Origin: Tropicimonas sediminicola
Lineage (GTDB): Bacteria; Pseudomonadota; Alphaproteobacteria; Rhodobacterales; Rhodobacteraceae
Direction of reading: 5' to 3'
Assembly: GCF_900188335.1 (NCBI RefSeq)
Contig: NZ_FZOY01000010.1
Span: 1 to 64,000, forward strand
DNA: 64,000 nucleotides
A program made the position numbers and the translations under genes. Numbering within the stretch: position 1 is the first letter of the stretch; every line of letters begins with the position of its first letter. Positions 25,929-34,413 of the stretch are shown here, piece by piece. The notes beneath the pieces are model-generated. The model searched no databases. It had not been told where the DNA came from and saw nothing but the letters and a program-made list of their open reading frames with translations.

Positions 25929-27107
25929 ATGTTCAGCTTCAAGCCCGACCGCAGCCAGTATCCGGCGCCCGGCCCCGACGGGAAACTGCAGATCGACCTC
26001 GAGACCGGCAAGTATCTCAAGCTCTGGCAAGGCCCGAACCACCCCGGAATCACCGGCAACATGTCGGTTGAGTTGACGGTCTGCGGCGACGAGGTGGTCG
26101 AGGGAAAGACCCACGTCGGCTACCTGCACCGCGGCTTCGAAAAGCTGATGGAGCGGCGAACCTTCATCCAGGTGTTCCCCATCGTCTGCCGGGTCTGCGT
26201 GCCCGAGCCCGACTTCAACGAATATTGCTATGCCGCCGCGGTCGAGGATCTCGCCGGCATCGAGGCGCCGGAATACGCCCAGTGGATGCGGACGCTTATC
26301 CTCGAGATGGGCCGTTTCAACAGCTACATGATGTTCCTCGGCGGCATCGGCGGAGCGCTCGGCCTCGGGATCACCGGCCAGTGGATGACCTACGTGCGTG
26401 ACCTCATGCTCGACCGGTTCGAGGAGCTGACCGGCGCCCGCATCTACCACATGTTCATCCTGCCCGGCGGCGTGCGCGGGCATCTGCCCGAGGGCTTCGA
26501 AGGGCGCATGGAGGAGGTGCTCGACACCGCCGAGCGTTACCTTGCCGATATCGACAGGGTGATGTTCTCCAACTCGGTCTTCAAGACCCGCACCAAGGGG
26601 GTCGGCGTGATCGACCCTGCCCTCTTCGAGCCCTATGGCGTGACCGGCCCGAACGCGCGCGCCGGCGGCGTGGCAAAGGACCTCCGCAAGGACAGCCCCT
26701 ACCTCGTCTACGACCAGCTCGATTTCGAAGTGGCCACCGCGACCGACAGCGACATATTCGCCCGCGCCACAGTGCGCCGCGCAGATGTTCAGACCTCGAT
26801 CGACCTGATCCGCCAGATCCTGAAGAAGATGCCGAAGACCGGCCCGGCGATGGCCAAGATCCCCAATGTACTTCACTGGAAGATCCCGCGCGGCGAGACC
26901 TACATCAAGGGCGAGTGCTCGCGCGGCGAATATGGCTACTACCTCGTCACCGACGGCACCGGCTACCCGCGCCGGATCAACGTGCGCGGGCCGAGCTACA
27001 CCCACGCGATGGCGCTGCTGGAACACCTGATTCCGGGCACGAACATCTCAGACGTTGCGGCACTGATGGTGTCGCTGCACACCTATCCCCCCGAGATCGA
27101 GAGGTAA
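25929..27107 (+). CDS. NuoD-like large subunit (MbxL equivalent) keeping a hydrogenase-type N-terminal CxxC
   Basis: A 392-residue protein of the NuoD/[NiFe]-hydrogenase large-subunit family. It carries the family core, including HVGYLHRGFEKLME, ILEMGRFNSYMMFLGG and the C-terminal HALLEHLIPG-like region (here MALLEHLIPGTNISD). In true hydrogenases four cysteines in two CxxC pairs bind nickel; in NuoD all are gone. Here the N-terminal pair is kept (C87-R-V-C90) with C100 nearby, but the C-terminus ends SLHTYPPEIER and has no CxxC. It is therefore unlikely to be a hydrogenase, but the two cysteines could bind a metal or sulfur species. This intermediate state is reminiscent of archaeal MbxL. 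It lies two bases after the NuoC-like gene. Confidence 0.88.
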   Translation: MFSFKPDRSQYPAPGPDGKLQIDLETGKYLKLWQGPNHPGITGNMSVELTVCGDEVVEGKTHVGYLHRGFEKLMERRTFIQVFPIVCRVCVPEPDFNEYCYAAAVEDLAGIEAPEYAQWMRTLILEMGRFNSYMMFLGGIGGALGLGITGQWMTYVRDLMLDRFEELTGARIYHMFILPGGVRGHLPEGFEGRMEEVLDTAERYLADIDRVMFSNSVFKTRTKGVGVIDPALFEPYGVTGPNARAGGVAKDLRKDSPYLVYDQLDFEVATATDSDIFARATVRRADVQTSIDLIRQILKKMPKTGPAMAKIPNVLHWKIPRGETYIKGECSRGEYGYYLVTDGTGYPRRINVRGPSYTHAMALLEHLIPGTNISDVAALMVSLHTYPPEIER

Positions 27108-27110
27108 GCC

Positions 27111-28907
27111 ATGGGCCTGCGCGAGGTTCTCACCCCCTTCACCGTGTGGAAGCATGTCTTCGACGATCCGGTCACCATCAAGCAGCCAATCGGCCGCCCC
27201 GCCGCGGAACGCTACCGCGGCTTCCACCAGAACGATCTCGACACCTGCATCGGTTGCGGCACCTGCGAGGCGATCTGCCAGAACGGCGCGATCGACATGG
27301 TGGCGGTCGCCGGATACGACCCCGAGAAGGGCAACTCCGGGTTGAAGCCACAGATCGACTACGGCCGCTGCTGCTGGTGCGCGCTCTGCGTCGACGTCTG
27401 CATGACCGGCTCGCTCACCATGTCCAACGAGTACACCTGGGTGGACACCGACCCCGACGCCTTCCGCTTCGTGCCGGGCCTCGAGGAGCCATGGAAAGAC
27501 GACGAGGAAGGCTACGAGCGCGAGGGCAAGCGGGTGCTCTCGGGCATCGAGCGGATTCACATGGAAGAGATGGAGCCCGAAGCGCGCATCGGCAATTTCG
27601 ACGAGATCGTCGCGGGCTACAGCCGCGCCGAGGCGATCCTCGAGGCGGATCGCTGCGTCGAATGCGGCCTCTGCGTCGCAACTTGCCCGGCTCACATGTC
27701 GATCCCCGACTACATCGCTGCAGTGCGGGACCAGGACTACGACCGCGGGCTGCAGCTGCTCTACGAGACCAACCCGTTCTCGGAGGTCTGCGGCCGCGTC
27801 TGCACCCACAAATGCGAAGGGTCCTGCGCCGCGCTGCACGAGGGCGACCCGATCGCCATCCGCTGGCTCAAGCGCCACATCATCGACGAGGTGCCGTTCG
27901 ACCGGCGCATCGAGCTGATCGGCCAACCGGCAGAGCCGACCGGCCGCAAGGTCGCGATCATCGGCGCCGGTCCAGCCGGGCTGACGGCGGCCTTCGACCT
28001 GGCCCGCGCCGGCCACGGCGTGGTGGTCTACGAGGCGCTCGCGCACGCCGGCGGGATGATGCGTTACGGCATCCCCGAATACCGTCTGCCATACGACGCG
28101 CTCGACCGCGACATCGGCGTGATCGAGGCGATGGGCGTGGAGATCCGCACCAATTGCCGTGTCGGGCGCGACGTGACGATGGACGAGCTTCGCCGCGACC
28201 ACGACGCCGTCGTCCTCACCATCGGCCTGCACATGGGCCGCTCGACCCGCGTGCCCGGAACCGAGGGTGCCGGCGTCGAAAAGGCGGTGGACCTGCTGCG
28301 GCGGATCACCGACGGCGAGAAAGTGCCGCTGGCCGAGCAGATCGTGGTGATCGGCGGCGGCAACGTGGCGATGGACATCGCCCGCTCGATGGCGCGGCTG
28401 CAGAAGGCGGAATTCGGCAAGGTCGGCATCACCCTGACCGCCCTCGAAGACATCGACCATTTCCTCGCCGACCCCGAGGAGGTCGTGGAAAGCCGCGAGG
28501 AGGGTGTGAAGATCTTCGACGCCCGCGGGCCACAGGAAGTGATGCGCGATGCCGAGGGCAAGGTCACCGGGCTGCGCACCTGGCGGGTCAAGTCGATCTT
28601 CGACGCCGAGGGCCGCTTCGCCCCCGCCTACGACCAGAGCGACGAGCGCGTCCACGCGGGCAGCATGGTGATCGAGGCGATCGGTCAGGCGGCGGACACG
28701 TCGCTGCTCGGCGCAGCGTTGACCGAGGCGCTGGAGTGGAACCGTGGACGGATCAAGATCGACACAGCATTCCGGACCTCGGAGCCGTGGCTCTTCGCTG
28801 CAGGCGATGCGGTCAAGGGCCCGGATGTCATCAGTGCCGTTGCCGACGGTCACCGGGTGGCGCGGACGGTGATGGAGAAACTCGCAGCACGGGAGGTTGC
28901 ACAATGA
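27111..28907 (+). CDS. NuoI-GltD fusion: iron-sulfur/flavin NAD(P)H oxidoreductase subunit
   Basis: A 598-residue fusion. Residues ~1-125 are a NuoI/MbxN-like domain with two [4Fe-4S] motifs (C46/C49/C52/C56 and C87/C90/C93/C97). Residues ~165-275 are the N-terminal iron-sulfur domain of GltD/NfnL-type enzymes, with C182/C185/C188/C192 and C227/C231/C235/C239. Residues ~278-598 form the flavoprotein: FAD site GAGPAG at 285-290, then GGMMRYGIPEYRLP, and an NAD(P) site GGGNVA at 415-420. Electrons could pass between NAD(P)H and the NuoB/D-like core through up to four clusters, giving the complex its own pyridine-nucleotide input or output. It lies three bases after the NuoD-like gene and overlaps the ferritin-like gene by four. 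The fusion is continuous, with no sign of a frameshift. Confidence 0.9.
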   Translation: MGLREVLTPFTVWKHVFDDPVTIKQPIGRPAAERYRGFHQNDLDTCIGCGTCEAICQNGAIDMVAVAGYDPEKGNSGLKPQIDYGRCCWCALCVDVCMTGSLTMSNEYTWVDTDPDAFRFVPGLEEPWKDDEEGYEREGKRVLSGIERIHMEEMEPEARIGNFDEIVAGYSRAEAILEADRCVECGLCVATCPAHMSIPDYIAAVRDQDYDRGLQLLYETNPFSEVCGRVCTHKCEGSCAALHEGDPIAIRWLKRHIIDEVPFDRRIELIGQPAEPTGRKVAIIGAGPAGLTAAFDLARAGHGVVVYEALAHAGGMMRYGIPEYRLPYDALDRDIGVIEAMGVEIRTNCRVGRDVTMDELRRDHDAVVLTIGLHMGRSTRVPGTEGAGVEKAVDLLRRITDGEKVPLAEQIVVIGGGNVAMDIARSMARLQKAEFGKVGITLTALEDIDHFLADPEEVVESREEGVKIFDARGPQEVMRDAEGKVTGLRTWRVKSIFDAEGRFAPAYDQSDERVHAGSMVIEAIGQAADTSLLGAALTEALEWNRGRIKIDTAFRTSEPWLFAAGDAVKGPDVISAVADGHRVARTVMEKLAAREVAQ

Positions 28908-29398
28908 GCGAGACGAACAAGGCGAAACTGACTGGAAAGGCGACAGTTCGAGAGATATTCGAAACGGCGACGGAATTCGAGAAGGTCGCACATCGCTTCT
29001 ATACCGAGTTGATCCCGAACGTTTCCAAGGACATCCGCTGGCTGGTCGAAGAACTGGCCGAGGAAGAGTTGGAGCATGTGGAGCTGTTCACCAACCTGTC
29101 GAAGAACCCGGAAGTTGACGCCATCATGGCGGCGGAGATCGCCCGCCCGGTGGCCGATGGCAAGTTCTCCGATTGCGTGCACACGCCGGATCTTGGACCC
29201 AATCCCGATGACCAGGCGGTCCTGCAATATGCACTCATGCGCGAAAGCGCCGCGATGGACCAGTACACCGAACTGGCCCAAAGCACCCCTGCCGGTCCGC
29301 TGAAGGATGCATTCGTCTTCCTCGCGAACGAGGAAACCAAGCACAAGGCGGAACTGGAAAAGATCTACTACGAAACAGTTCATTCCGGAGGTGTTTGA
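28904..29398 (+). CDS. Ferritin-like diiron protein (rubrerythrin-type four-helix bundle)
   Basis: A 164-residue ferritin-like protein. Two helix-borne ExxH motifs (E55-L-E-H58 and E144-T-K-H147) plus E24 and E114 give a plausible diiron site. There is no C-terminal rubredoxin domain with CxxC pairs, so it is an erythrin-like rather than a full rubrerythrin. Such proteins often act as peroxidases or oxygen scavengers and need an electron donor. Its start overlaps the NuoI-GltD stop by four bases, so it is the last gene of the operon and may protect the complex or use electrons from the flavoprotein. Confidence 0.85.
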   Translation: MSETNKAKLTGKATVREIFETATEFEKVAHRFYTELIPNVSKDIRWLVEELAEEELEHVELFTNLSKNPEVDAIMAAEIARPVADGKFSDCVHTPDLGPNPDDQAVLQYALMRESAAMDQYTELAQSTPAGPLKDAFVFLANEETKHKAELEKIYYETVHSGGV

Positions 29399-30605
29399 TC
29401 GGTCCCGTGGCAGCAAGCATATGCGAAGGTCGGCGGTGAACGTGGGCGCGACCCGGCACCTCCGGACACGGACCCTCGTGGCGTTGATCTCCCTGCCGCA
29501 CTCGTGCAACTGACCCGTAACGTTTGGCGGCGAGAGTAGGCGGTGGAGGTCGGTGAAGACCGGCAAGTGGACGATGCCCCTGCTGATTGACAGCACCGCC
29601 ATCAAGGTCGAGGGCGAAGGCGCGCGGCACGCCCGCAAGCATGGTGGCCCCAAACGACGCGTCTGGCGCAGGATCCACCTTGGGATCGAAGAGGAAACGC
29701 TGGAGGTTCGGACGGTGGAGATCACCGGGAGCCACATCGGCGACGCACCGGTGTTACCAGACCCGCTCGGCGAGATCCCGAACGACCGGTAGATCGGCCG
29801 TTACGGCAGATTGCGCCTGCGATACCCACAAATGCCACCATTTCATCGCTGACCGCAGCGCCCATGCCGTCATCCCGAACGGCTACACCGCGCCTGGCAA
29901 CTCGATCACGGAGGCGGTGGGATATGTCTGTTCGAAGAAGGGGGAGCCACGGACATCAGCCGATTTGTGCAACAGAGCCCGTTGCCGACAATCTTAAAAC
30001 TATCGCAAAGCTGCCAACGGAATGCTGCATCTTAGATGAATGGCGGGTCTGGTGATGCCCCAAAGCGGCGCGGTCAATTCAAAGGGGTTTGCTCGGGGCC
30101 GGTCGCGTGGTTGAAGCGCTGTTGGCGACGGTTCGGAAAACTTCAACATCGGATCTCGCCGAATGAACCCTGATTTCTCCTTGGAATTGATGTCGCCACT
30201 CCGAGCGCAACCTCAGCCAACGCGTTCTATGTAGTTTTGGATTCACGAAGCTCGGCGGAATTGCCGGCGTTCGCGCTTTTCAGCGGGTTGAAGTCAGCCG
30301 CTACACGATGATCGTGGCCTTCGACGAGACACGACGTGCGTCGAGGCCGAGTTCGCATTCCAAGCGTCCACGCTGGCCACGACTTCGCCGGCTGCAAGCG
30401 CCGGAATTTCCAGCTTCGGGTGGTCCAACGTTCAGGGCAGCTGCAGCCCATCATGCACTATGACTGAAACCGGACCACCGATGGGGGCAGGCCAGCGTGG
30501 CCGGCCTGAAGCAGCTCATTTACGCCATACCGTTCAATCGGCGGCCTTTCGCCTTGAGCCCGCCTGGTTGGCGTTTCCGAAATTGCCCTTACGAGTAACC
30601 GCCGG
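29399..30605. other. Decayed non-coding stretch holding an insertion-sequence remnant
   Basis: About 1.2 kb between the end of the Mbx-like operon and the aldehyde dehydrogenase gene. Apart from the transposase fragment listed separately, no intact gene is recognisable. The second half (about 30000-30600) contains only short frames with no family signature. Its texture suggests degraded mobile DNA. Confidence 0.55.
29553..29979 (+). pseudogene. IS5-family (IS903-like) transposase remnant with right inverted repeat
   Basis: The frame from 29553 encodes a transposase DDE segment (LLIDSTAIKVEGEG, then ARKHGGPKRRVWRRIHLG and GDAPVLPD). It matches the IS5/IS903 family, whose usual text is IDSTGLKVxGEGEWxxRKHG. 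Near 29785 the match moves to the next frame (VTADCACDTHKCHHFIADR followed by HAVIP), so a frameshift has occurred. The normal C-terminal third is absent. The sequence GATTTGTGCAACAGAGCC (29962-29979) resembles the terminal inverted repeat of IS903-group elements. The 5' third and the left end were not found. The element is dead. Confidence 0.75.
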
Positions 30606-32054
30606 TCAAATCGGGTAATGGAGTTCGCCATCCTGCAGCGTAATCCACCGCAATTCGGTGAACTCGGCGATCCCCCAGGTGCCGCCGAACCGGCCATAGC
30701 CTGAAGCCTTGACCCCGCCGAAGGGCATTTGCGCCTCGTCATGGACGGTCGGGCCGTTGACATGGCAAATGCCGCTTTCGATCCGCCGTGCCACCTCGAG
30801 CGCCCGCATGATGTCACGGCCAAAGACAGCCGAGGACAGGCCGAACTCGCTTTCATTGGCGATCCGAACGGCTTCGTCCACCGAGGCGGCGCGGATGATC
30901 GCGACAACCGGGCCGAAGCTTTCCTCGGAATATATGCGCATCTCGGGTGTCACGTTGTCGAGCGCGGCGGCATTCAGGATCGTGCCGTCGCCGCCGCCCG
31001 CGATCAGCGTGGCCCCCTTGTCCACGGCGTCCTGGATGAGGCCGCGCACCCGGTTCGCGGCCCCGGCTGACACAAGCGAGCCAAGCGGCTGGTCGCCCTC
31101 GCGCGGATCGCCGGCGGTCAGGTCTGCCACTTTGGCCTGAAAGGCCTCGACAAATGCGTCGCCGGCGGCGCCCACCGCGATGATCCGTTCGGTCGACATG
31201 CAGATCTGGCCCTGGTTCATGTAGGCGCCGAAACCCGCGGCGGCGACCGCGGCCTTGATATCGGCATCTTCGAGAACAATCATCGGCGCTTTGCCACCGA
31301 GCTCCAATAGCGCCGGCTTCAGATGACGCCCGGCCAATTCCCCGATCACCTTGCCAACACGCGTCGAGCCGGTGAAGTTGACTCGCCGCACCGCCGGATT
31401 GGCGATCAGCGCCTCGACGATCTCCGGCGCATCGTTTGGGTCGTTGGAAATGGCGTTGAGCACACCCTCGGGAAAGCCGGCCTCCGCCACGGACTGGACC
31501 ACCAGCGCATGCACGCGCGGGCAAAGTTCGGAGGATTTCATTACAACCGTATTGCCGCAGGCCAGCGGCGTGGCGATGGCGCGAACGCCAAGGATCACCG
31601 GCGCGTTCCAGGGCGCCATTGCCAACACCACGCCCGCAGGTTGCCGGATCGCGAAGGCCGTGGAACCGGGGCGGTTCGAGGGAAGAATCTCGCCGGTGAT
31701 CCGGGTCGTCAGGCTCGCGGCCTCGACCAACATGTCGGCGGCGAGCATCACGTTGAACCGCGCCCAGCCTTCGGTCGCACCAACCTCGTCTTTCATCGCG
31801 GCCACGATGTCGTCGGCGCGCGCCTTGAGGTTCTCCGCAGCGGCAAGCAACAGGGCCCTGCGATCCCCTGGCCCGGTTGCCGCCCAGGCTGGAAAGGCGC
31901 GCGCGGCGGCGTCCACCGCCCGCTCCGCATCGGCCAGACTCGCTGCAGCGGCTTCGGTCACGGTTTCACCACTGACAGGGTTGCTCCGGGTGAACCGCCG
32001 ATCCCCTTCGGCTGGCTGGTGTTGTCCGTTGATATAGAGGTTCAGGCTTTCCAC
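30606..32054 (-). CDS. NAD(P)-dependent aldehyde dehydrogenase (vanillin/benzaldehyde dehydrogenase-like)
   Basis: A roughly 482-residue aldehyde dehydrogenase: VVLAMAPWNAPVILGVRAIA, FTGSTRVGK for the cofactor, ELGGKAPMIV with the general-base glutamate, and catalytic cysteine in NQGQICMSTE. The C-terminal MPFGGVKASGYGRFGG motif is typical of the vanillin/salicylaldehyde group. The frame is open and continuous with the upstream ABC ATPase (see the LivF entry), so this could be the C-terminal part of a 731-residue fusion. A GTG at 32054 preceded by AGAAAGGA would give a normal-length, independent enzyme, and that start is used here. The neighbours suggest an imported aromatic or branched substrate is oxidised. 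Confidence 0.85.
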   Translation of the reverse strand: MESLNLYINGQHQPAEGDRRFTRSNPVSGETVTEAAAASLADAERAVDAAARAFPAWAATGPGDRRALLLAAAENLKARADDIVAAMKDEVGATEGWARFNVMLAADMLVEAASLTTRITGEILPSNRPGSTAFAIRQPAGVVLAMAPWNAPVILGVRAIATPLACGNTVVMKSSELCPRVHALVVQSVAEAGFPEGVLNAISNDPNDAPEIVEALIANPAVRRVNFTGSTRVGKVIGELAGRHLKPALLELGGKAPMIVLEDADIKAAVAAAGFGAYMNQGQICMSTERIIAVGAAGDAFVEAFQAKVADLTAGDPREGDQPLGSLVSAGAANRVRGLIQDAVDKGATLIAGGGDGTILNAAALDNVTPEMRIYSEESFGPVVAIIRAASVDEAVRIANESEFGLSSAVFGRDIMRALEVARRIESGICHVNGPTVHDEAQMPFGGVKASGYGRFGGTWGIAEFTELRWITLQDGELHYPI

Positions 32055-32786
32055 GGGACGGGTCCTTTCTTCAGGCTCCGCCGTGCCGCCGAGGAAGGCG
32101 CGCACGACTGCAGGGTCGGTTCGAAGGGTCTCAGCGGGGCCGGAGCCGGTGATCCGCCCGGCTTCGATCAGGTAGGCGCGGTCGGCAAGCGCGAGGGTCG
32201 CGCGGGCATTCTGCTCGACGATCACGATGGTGAGGCCGGTTTCCCGGATCCGCGCCAACGCGGCGAAGACCTCCTGGACCACGATAGGCGCGAGTCCGAG
32301 CGATGGCTCGTCGAGAAGCAGCAGGTCGGGTGCCGACATGAGGGCTCGGCCGATGGCTACCATCTGCTGTTCGCCGCCAGACATCGTGCCGGCGACCTGT
32401 CCGAGCCGCTCGGCAAGCTTGGGGAAGAGTGCGAAGATCTGCTCGCGGGTGGCGGCCGCCTTGTCACGCGCGCGTGACGGTCGGGCACCGAGCGCGAGGT
32501 TCTCCGCCACGCTCAGGCCGGGGAAGATGCCCCGCCCCTCGGGCACAAGCGCGATACCTTCCTCTACAAGCGCATGTTGCGGCAGGGCGAGAAGGTCGGC
32601 ACCTCGGTACCTGATCGCCCCCGCAGACGGCCGCACCCGACCGCCGACGGCGCCGAGGAGCGAGGATTTGCCCGCCCCGTTGGCGCCGAGGATGGCGACC
32701 ATCTCGCCGGGTTCCACCCGGATCGAAACGCCATCGAGCGCGACGTGCTTGCCGAAGGCGACGGTCAGGGCCTCGACCTCAAGCAT
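32055..32786 (-). CDS. LivF-type ABC transporter ATP-binding domain (in frame with aldehyde dehydrogenase)
   Basis: About 244 residues forming a LivF ATPase of a branched-chain amino acid/amide-type importer. Walker A is LGANGAGKSS, the signature MSGGEQQMVAIGRAL, and Walker B LLLLDEPSLGL. Start at 32786 (MLEVEALTV) overlaps the LivG-like stop region. LivF proteins normally stop soon after the VRAFLGG motif; here no stop occurs and the frame continues through AEPEERTRPVESLNLY into the aldehyde dehydrogenase. In another frame a TGA lies right after this point. Either a stop was lost, giving a real fusion, or a one-base sequencing error hides two separate genes. The end coordinate given is the domain boundary, not a stop codon. 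Confidence 0.8.
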
Positions 32787-33507
32787 CTTCGCCCTCCCCG
32801 AGATAGGCCGCGATGACATGCGGGTCGGTCAGCGCAACTTCCGTCGCCTCATCGGCGATGAGCCTGCCGGAATTCATGACCGCCACCCGCGGGCAGAGCG
32901 CGCGCACCGCCTCCATGATATGTTCGACCATCAGGATCGTTATCCCGCTATCGGCAAGCGAGCGGATCAGAGCAACCCCTTCGCCAAGTTCGGTCGGGTT
33001 CAGCCCGGCGAGCCATTCGTCCAGCAAGAGCAGCTTCGGCTCGGCGGCGAGCGCGCGGGCGAGTTCCAACCGCTTCTGGTCGATATAGGTCAGTTCTCCG
33101 GCGTTAGAGGAGGCACGCCTGGCGAGGCCAACCTGTTCCAGAGCGGCCTGCGCGACCTCGTGCGCTGCCGCTCCCCAATGGGACTTGGCGCCGAAGACGG
33201 CGGGGACCATCACGTTCTCGGTCAGCGTCAGCGAGGGCAGGATTCGCACCAGCTGGAAGGTGCGTGCCACGCCGACGCGGGCTATCTGATCCGGCCTCCG
33301 GCCGGTCAGGGTCGTGCCGGCAAGCGTAATCCTTCCGCCATCTGCAGAAAGGTCGCCTGAGACCAGATTCACCAGCGTCGTCTTTCCCGAGCCGTTCGGG
33401 CCGAGCAGCCCCATGATCTCGCCTTCGGCGATGTCAAAAGAGACCGCGTCCACAGCGGTCAAGCCACCGAAACGCTTGGTAACATTGTCGATGGAAAGCA
33501 ACGTCAT
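32779..33507 (-). CDS. LivG-type ABC transporter ATP-binding protein
   Basis: A 242-residue ATPase of the branched-chain amino acid importer class: Walker A LGPNGSGKTTLVN, then VARTFQLVRILPSLTLTENV typical of LivG, signature region LTYIDQKRLELARAL, and Walker B LLLLDEWLAGL. The signature LSGGQ is replaced by LTYIDQKR, a variation seen in this subfamily, and the usual DEP reads DEW. Start at 33507 overlaps the LivM-like stop. The complex imports hydrophobic amino acids, amides or aromatic acids. Confidence 0.88.
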   Translation of the reverse strand: MTLLSIDNVTKRFGGLTAVDAVSFDIAEGEIMGLLGPNGSGKTTLVNLVSGDLSADGGRITLAGTTLTGRRPDQIARVGVARTFQLVRILPSLTLTENVMVPAVFGAKSHWGAAAHEVAQAALEQVGLARRASSNAGELTYIDQKRLELARALAAEPKLLLLDEWLAGLNPTELGEGVALIRSLADSGITILMVEHIMEAVRALCPRVAVMNSGRLIADEATEVALTDPHVIAAYLGEGEDA

Positions 33508-34412
33508 CCTGCTCCCTCTCTGCGCTGGCGCAGCCGCTCGATCCCGGCCAGCACGCCATCTGGCAGCGCGAAGACAACGCCGATGAACAGAAAGCCAAGG
33601 AAGATCGGGTAGGTGTCGGGAAGCTTCACCGACAGCCATTCGAAAGCCAGGAACAGCGGCACCGCGCCAAGCGCCGGTCCCCAGAGCCGGTTGGCCCCGC
33701 CCAGGAGCGCCATAATGACGGTCAGGAAACTCACCGTTGGATTGAAGACGATCGCGGGCTCCACATAGACCCAACGCGGACTCGCGATTGCGCCTGCAAG
33801 CGTCAGGATCGTGGCCGAGAGCACGAAAGCTACAAGCTTCGTGCGCGCGAGGGGGATGCCGGAATGCGCCGCCACCACCTCGTCATCGCCGATCACGCGA
33901 AGCGCGAGGCCGAGCCGGGAACGGTGGATGAGCGCCGTCAGGCCGATGGTTACGGCACCGAGCGCCAGCATCTGCCAGTAGATCCCACGCGCGGTCACAT
34001 CGAGGAAGATATAGCGCCCGAGCGTGCCGGTGACGTTGACCTCGTACCAGGTGATAAGCTGGCGGACGAGTTCGGCCAGCCCGAAGGTGAAGATCACAAA
34101 GTAGACCCCCGCGAGGCGAAGCGTCGAAAGCCCGACAACCAGTGCCATCGTGGCGCCGACCAGCGCTGCGGCGAGCAGAACGAGCGGATAGGGCAACGCC
34201 TCATTCAGCACTGCAACCGTGTAGGCCCCGGTTCCGTAAAAGGCGACGGTTGCGAGCGAAATGTAGCCCGTATGCCCGGAAAACAGCGCCCAGCTGCTGG
34301 CCAAAGTGGTGTAGGTCACAGCGCCGATCAGCAAACCCAACCCGTAGTCGGACAGGGCGAACGGAGCAGCAGCGAGCAGCGCGAGGGCGAGAACGGGCAA
34401 GATCAGCTTCAT
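33504..34412 (-). CDS. LivM-type ABC transporter permease
   Basis: A 302-residue inner-membrane permease with 8-10 helices, showing LivM family text: SWALFSGHTGYISLATVAFYGTGAY and RLAGVYFVIFTFGLAELVR (in parts), plus the ATPase-contact loop LGLALRVIGDDEVVAAHSGI. It overlaps the LivG-like gene by four bases and follows the LivH-like gene by one. Second permease of the Liv-type importer. Confidence 0.9.
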   Translation of the reverse strand: MKLILPVLALALLAAAPFALSDYGLGLLIGAVTYTTLASSWALFSGHTGYISLATVAFYGTGAYTVAVLNEALPYPLVLLAAALVGATMALVVGLSTLRLAGVYFVIFTFGLAELVRQLITWYEVNVTGTLGRYIFLDVTARGIYWQMLALGAVTIGLTALIHRSRLGLALRVIGDDEVVAAHSGIPLARTKLVAFVLSATILTLAGAIASPRWVYVEPAIVFNPTVSFLTVIMALLGGANRLWGPALGAVPLFLAFEWLSVKLPDTYPIFLGFLFIGVVFALPDGVLAGIERLRQRREGAG

Positions 34413-34413
34413 C

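Noticed and set aside
25929-27107. [NiFe] hydrogenase large subunit
   Set aside because: Only the N-terminal CxxC is present; the C-terminal nickel-binding cysteines and the usual C-terminal processing region are absent, and no hydrogenase maturation genes lie nearby.
26915-28903. Long plus-strand frame before the ferritin-like gene
   Set aside because: It is an arginine-rich shadow of the NuoI-GltD gene; only its last 164 codons (the ferritin-like protein) are real.
18284-29398. Respiratory complex I (nuo) operon
   Set aside because: NuoA, E, F, G, J, L, M and N genes are missing, Mrp E/F/G/B/C genes are present, and the NuoB- and NuoD-like signatures differ. It is better described as Mbx-like.
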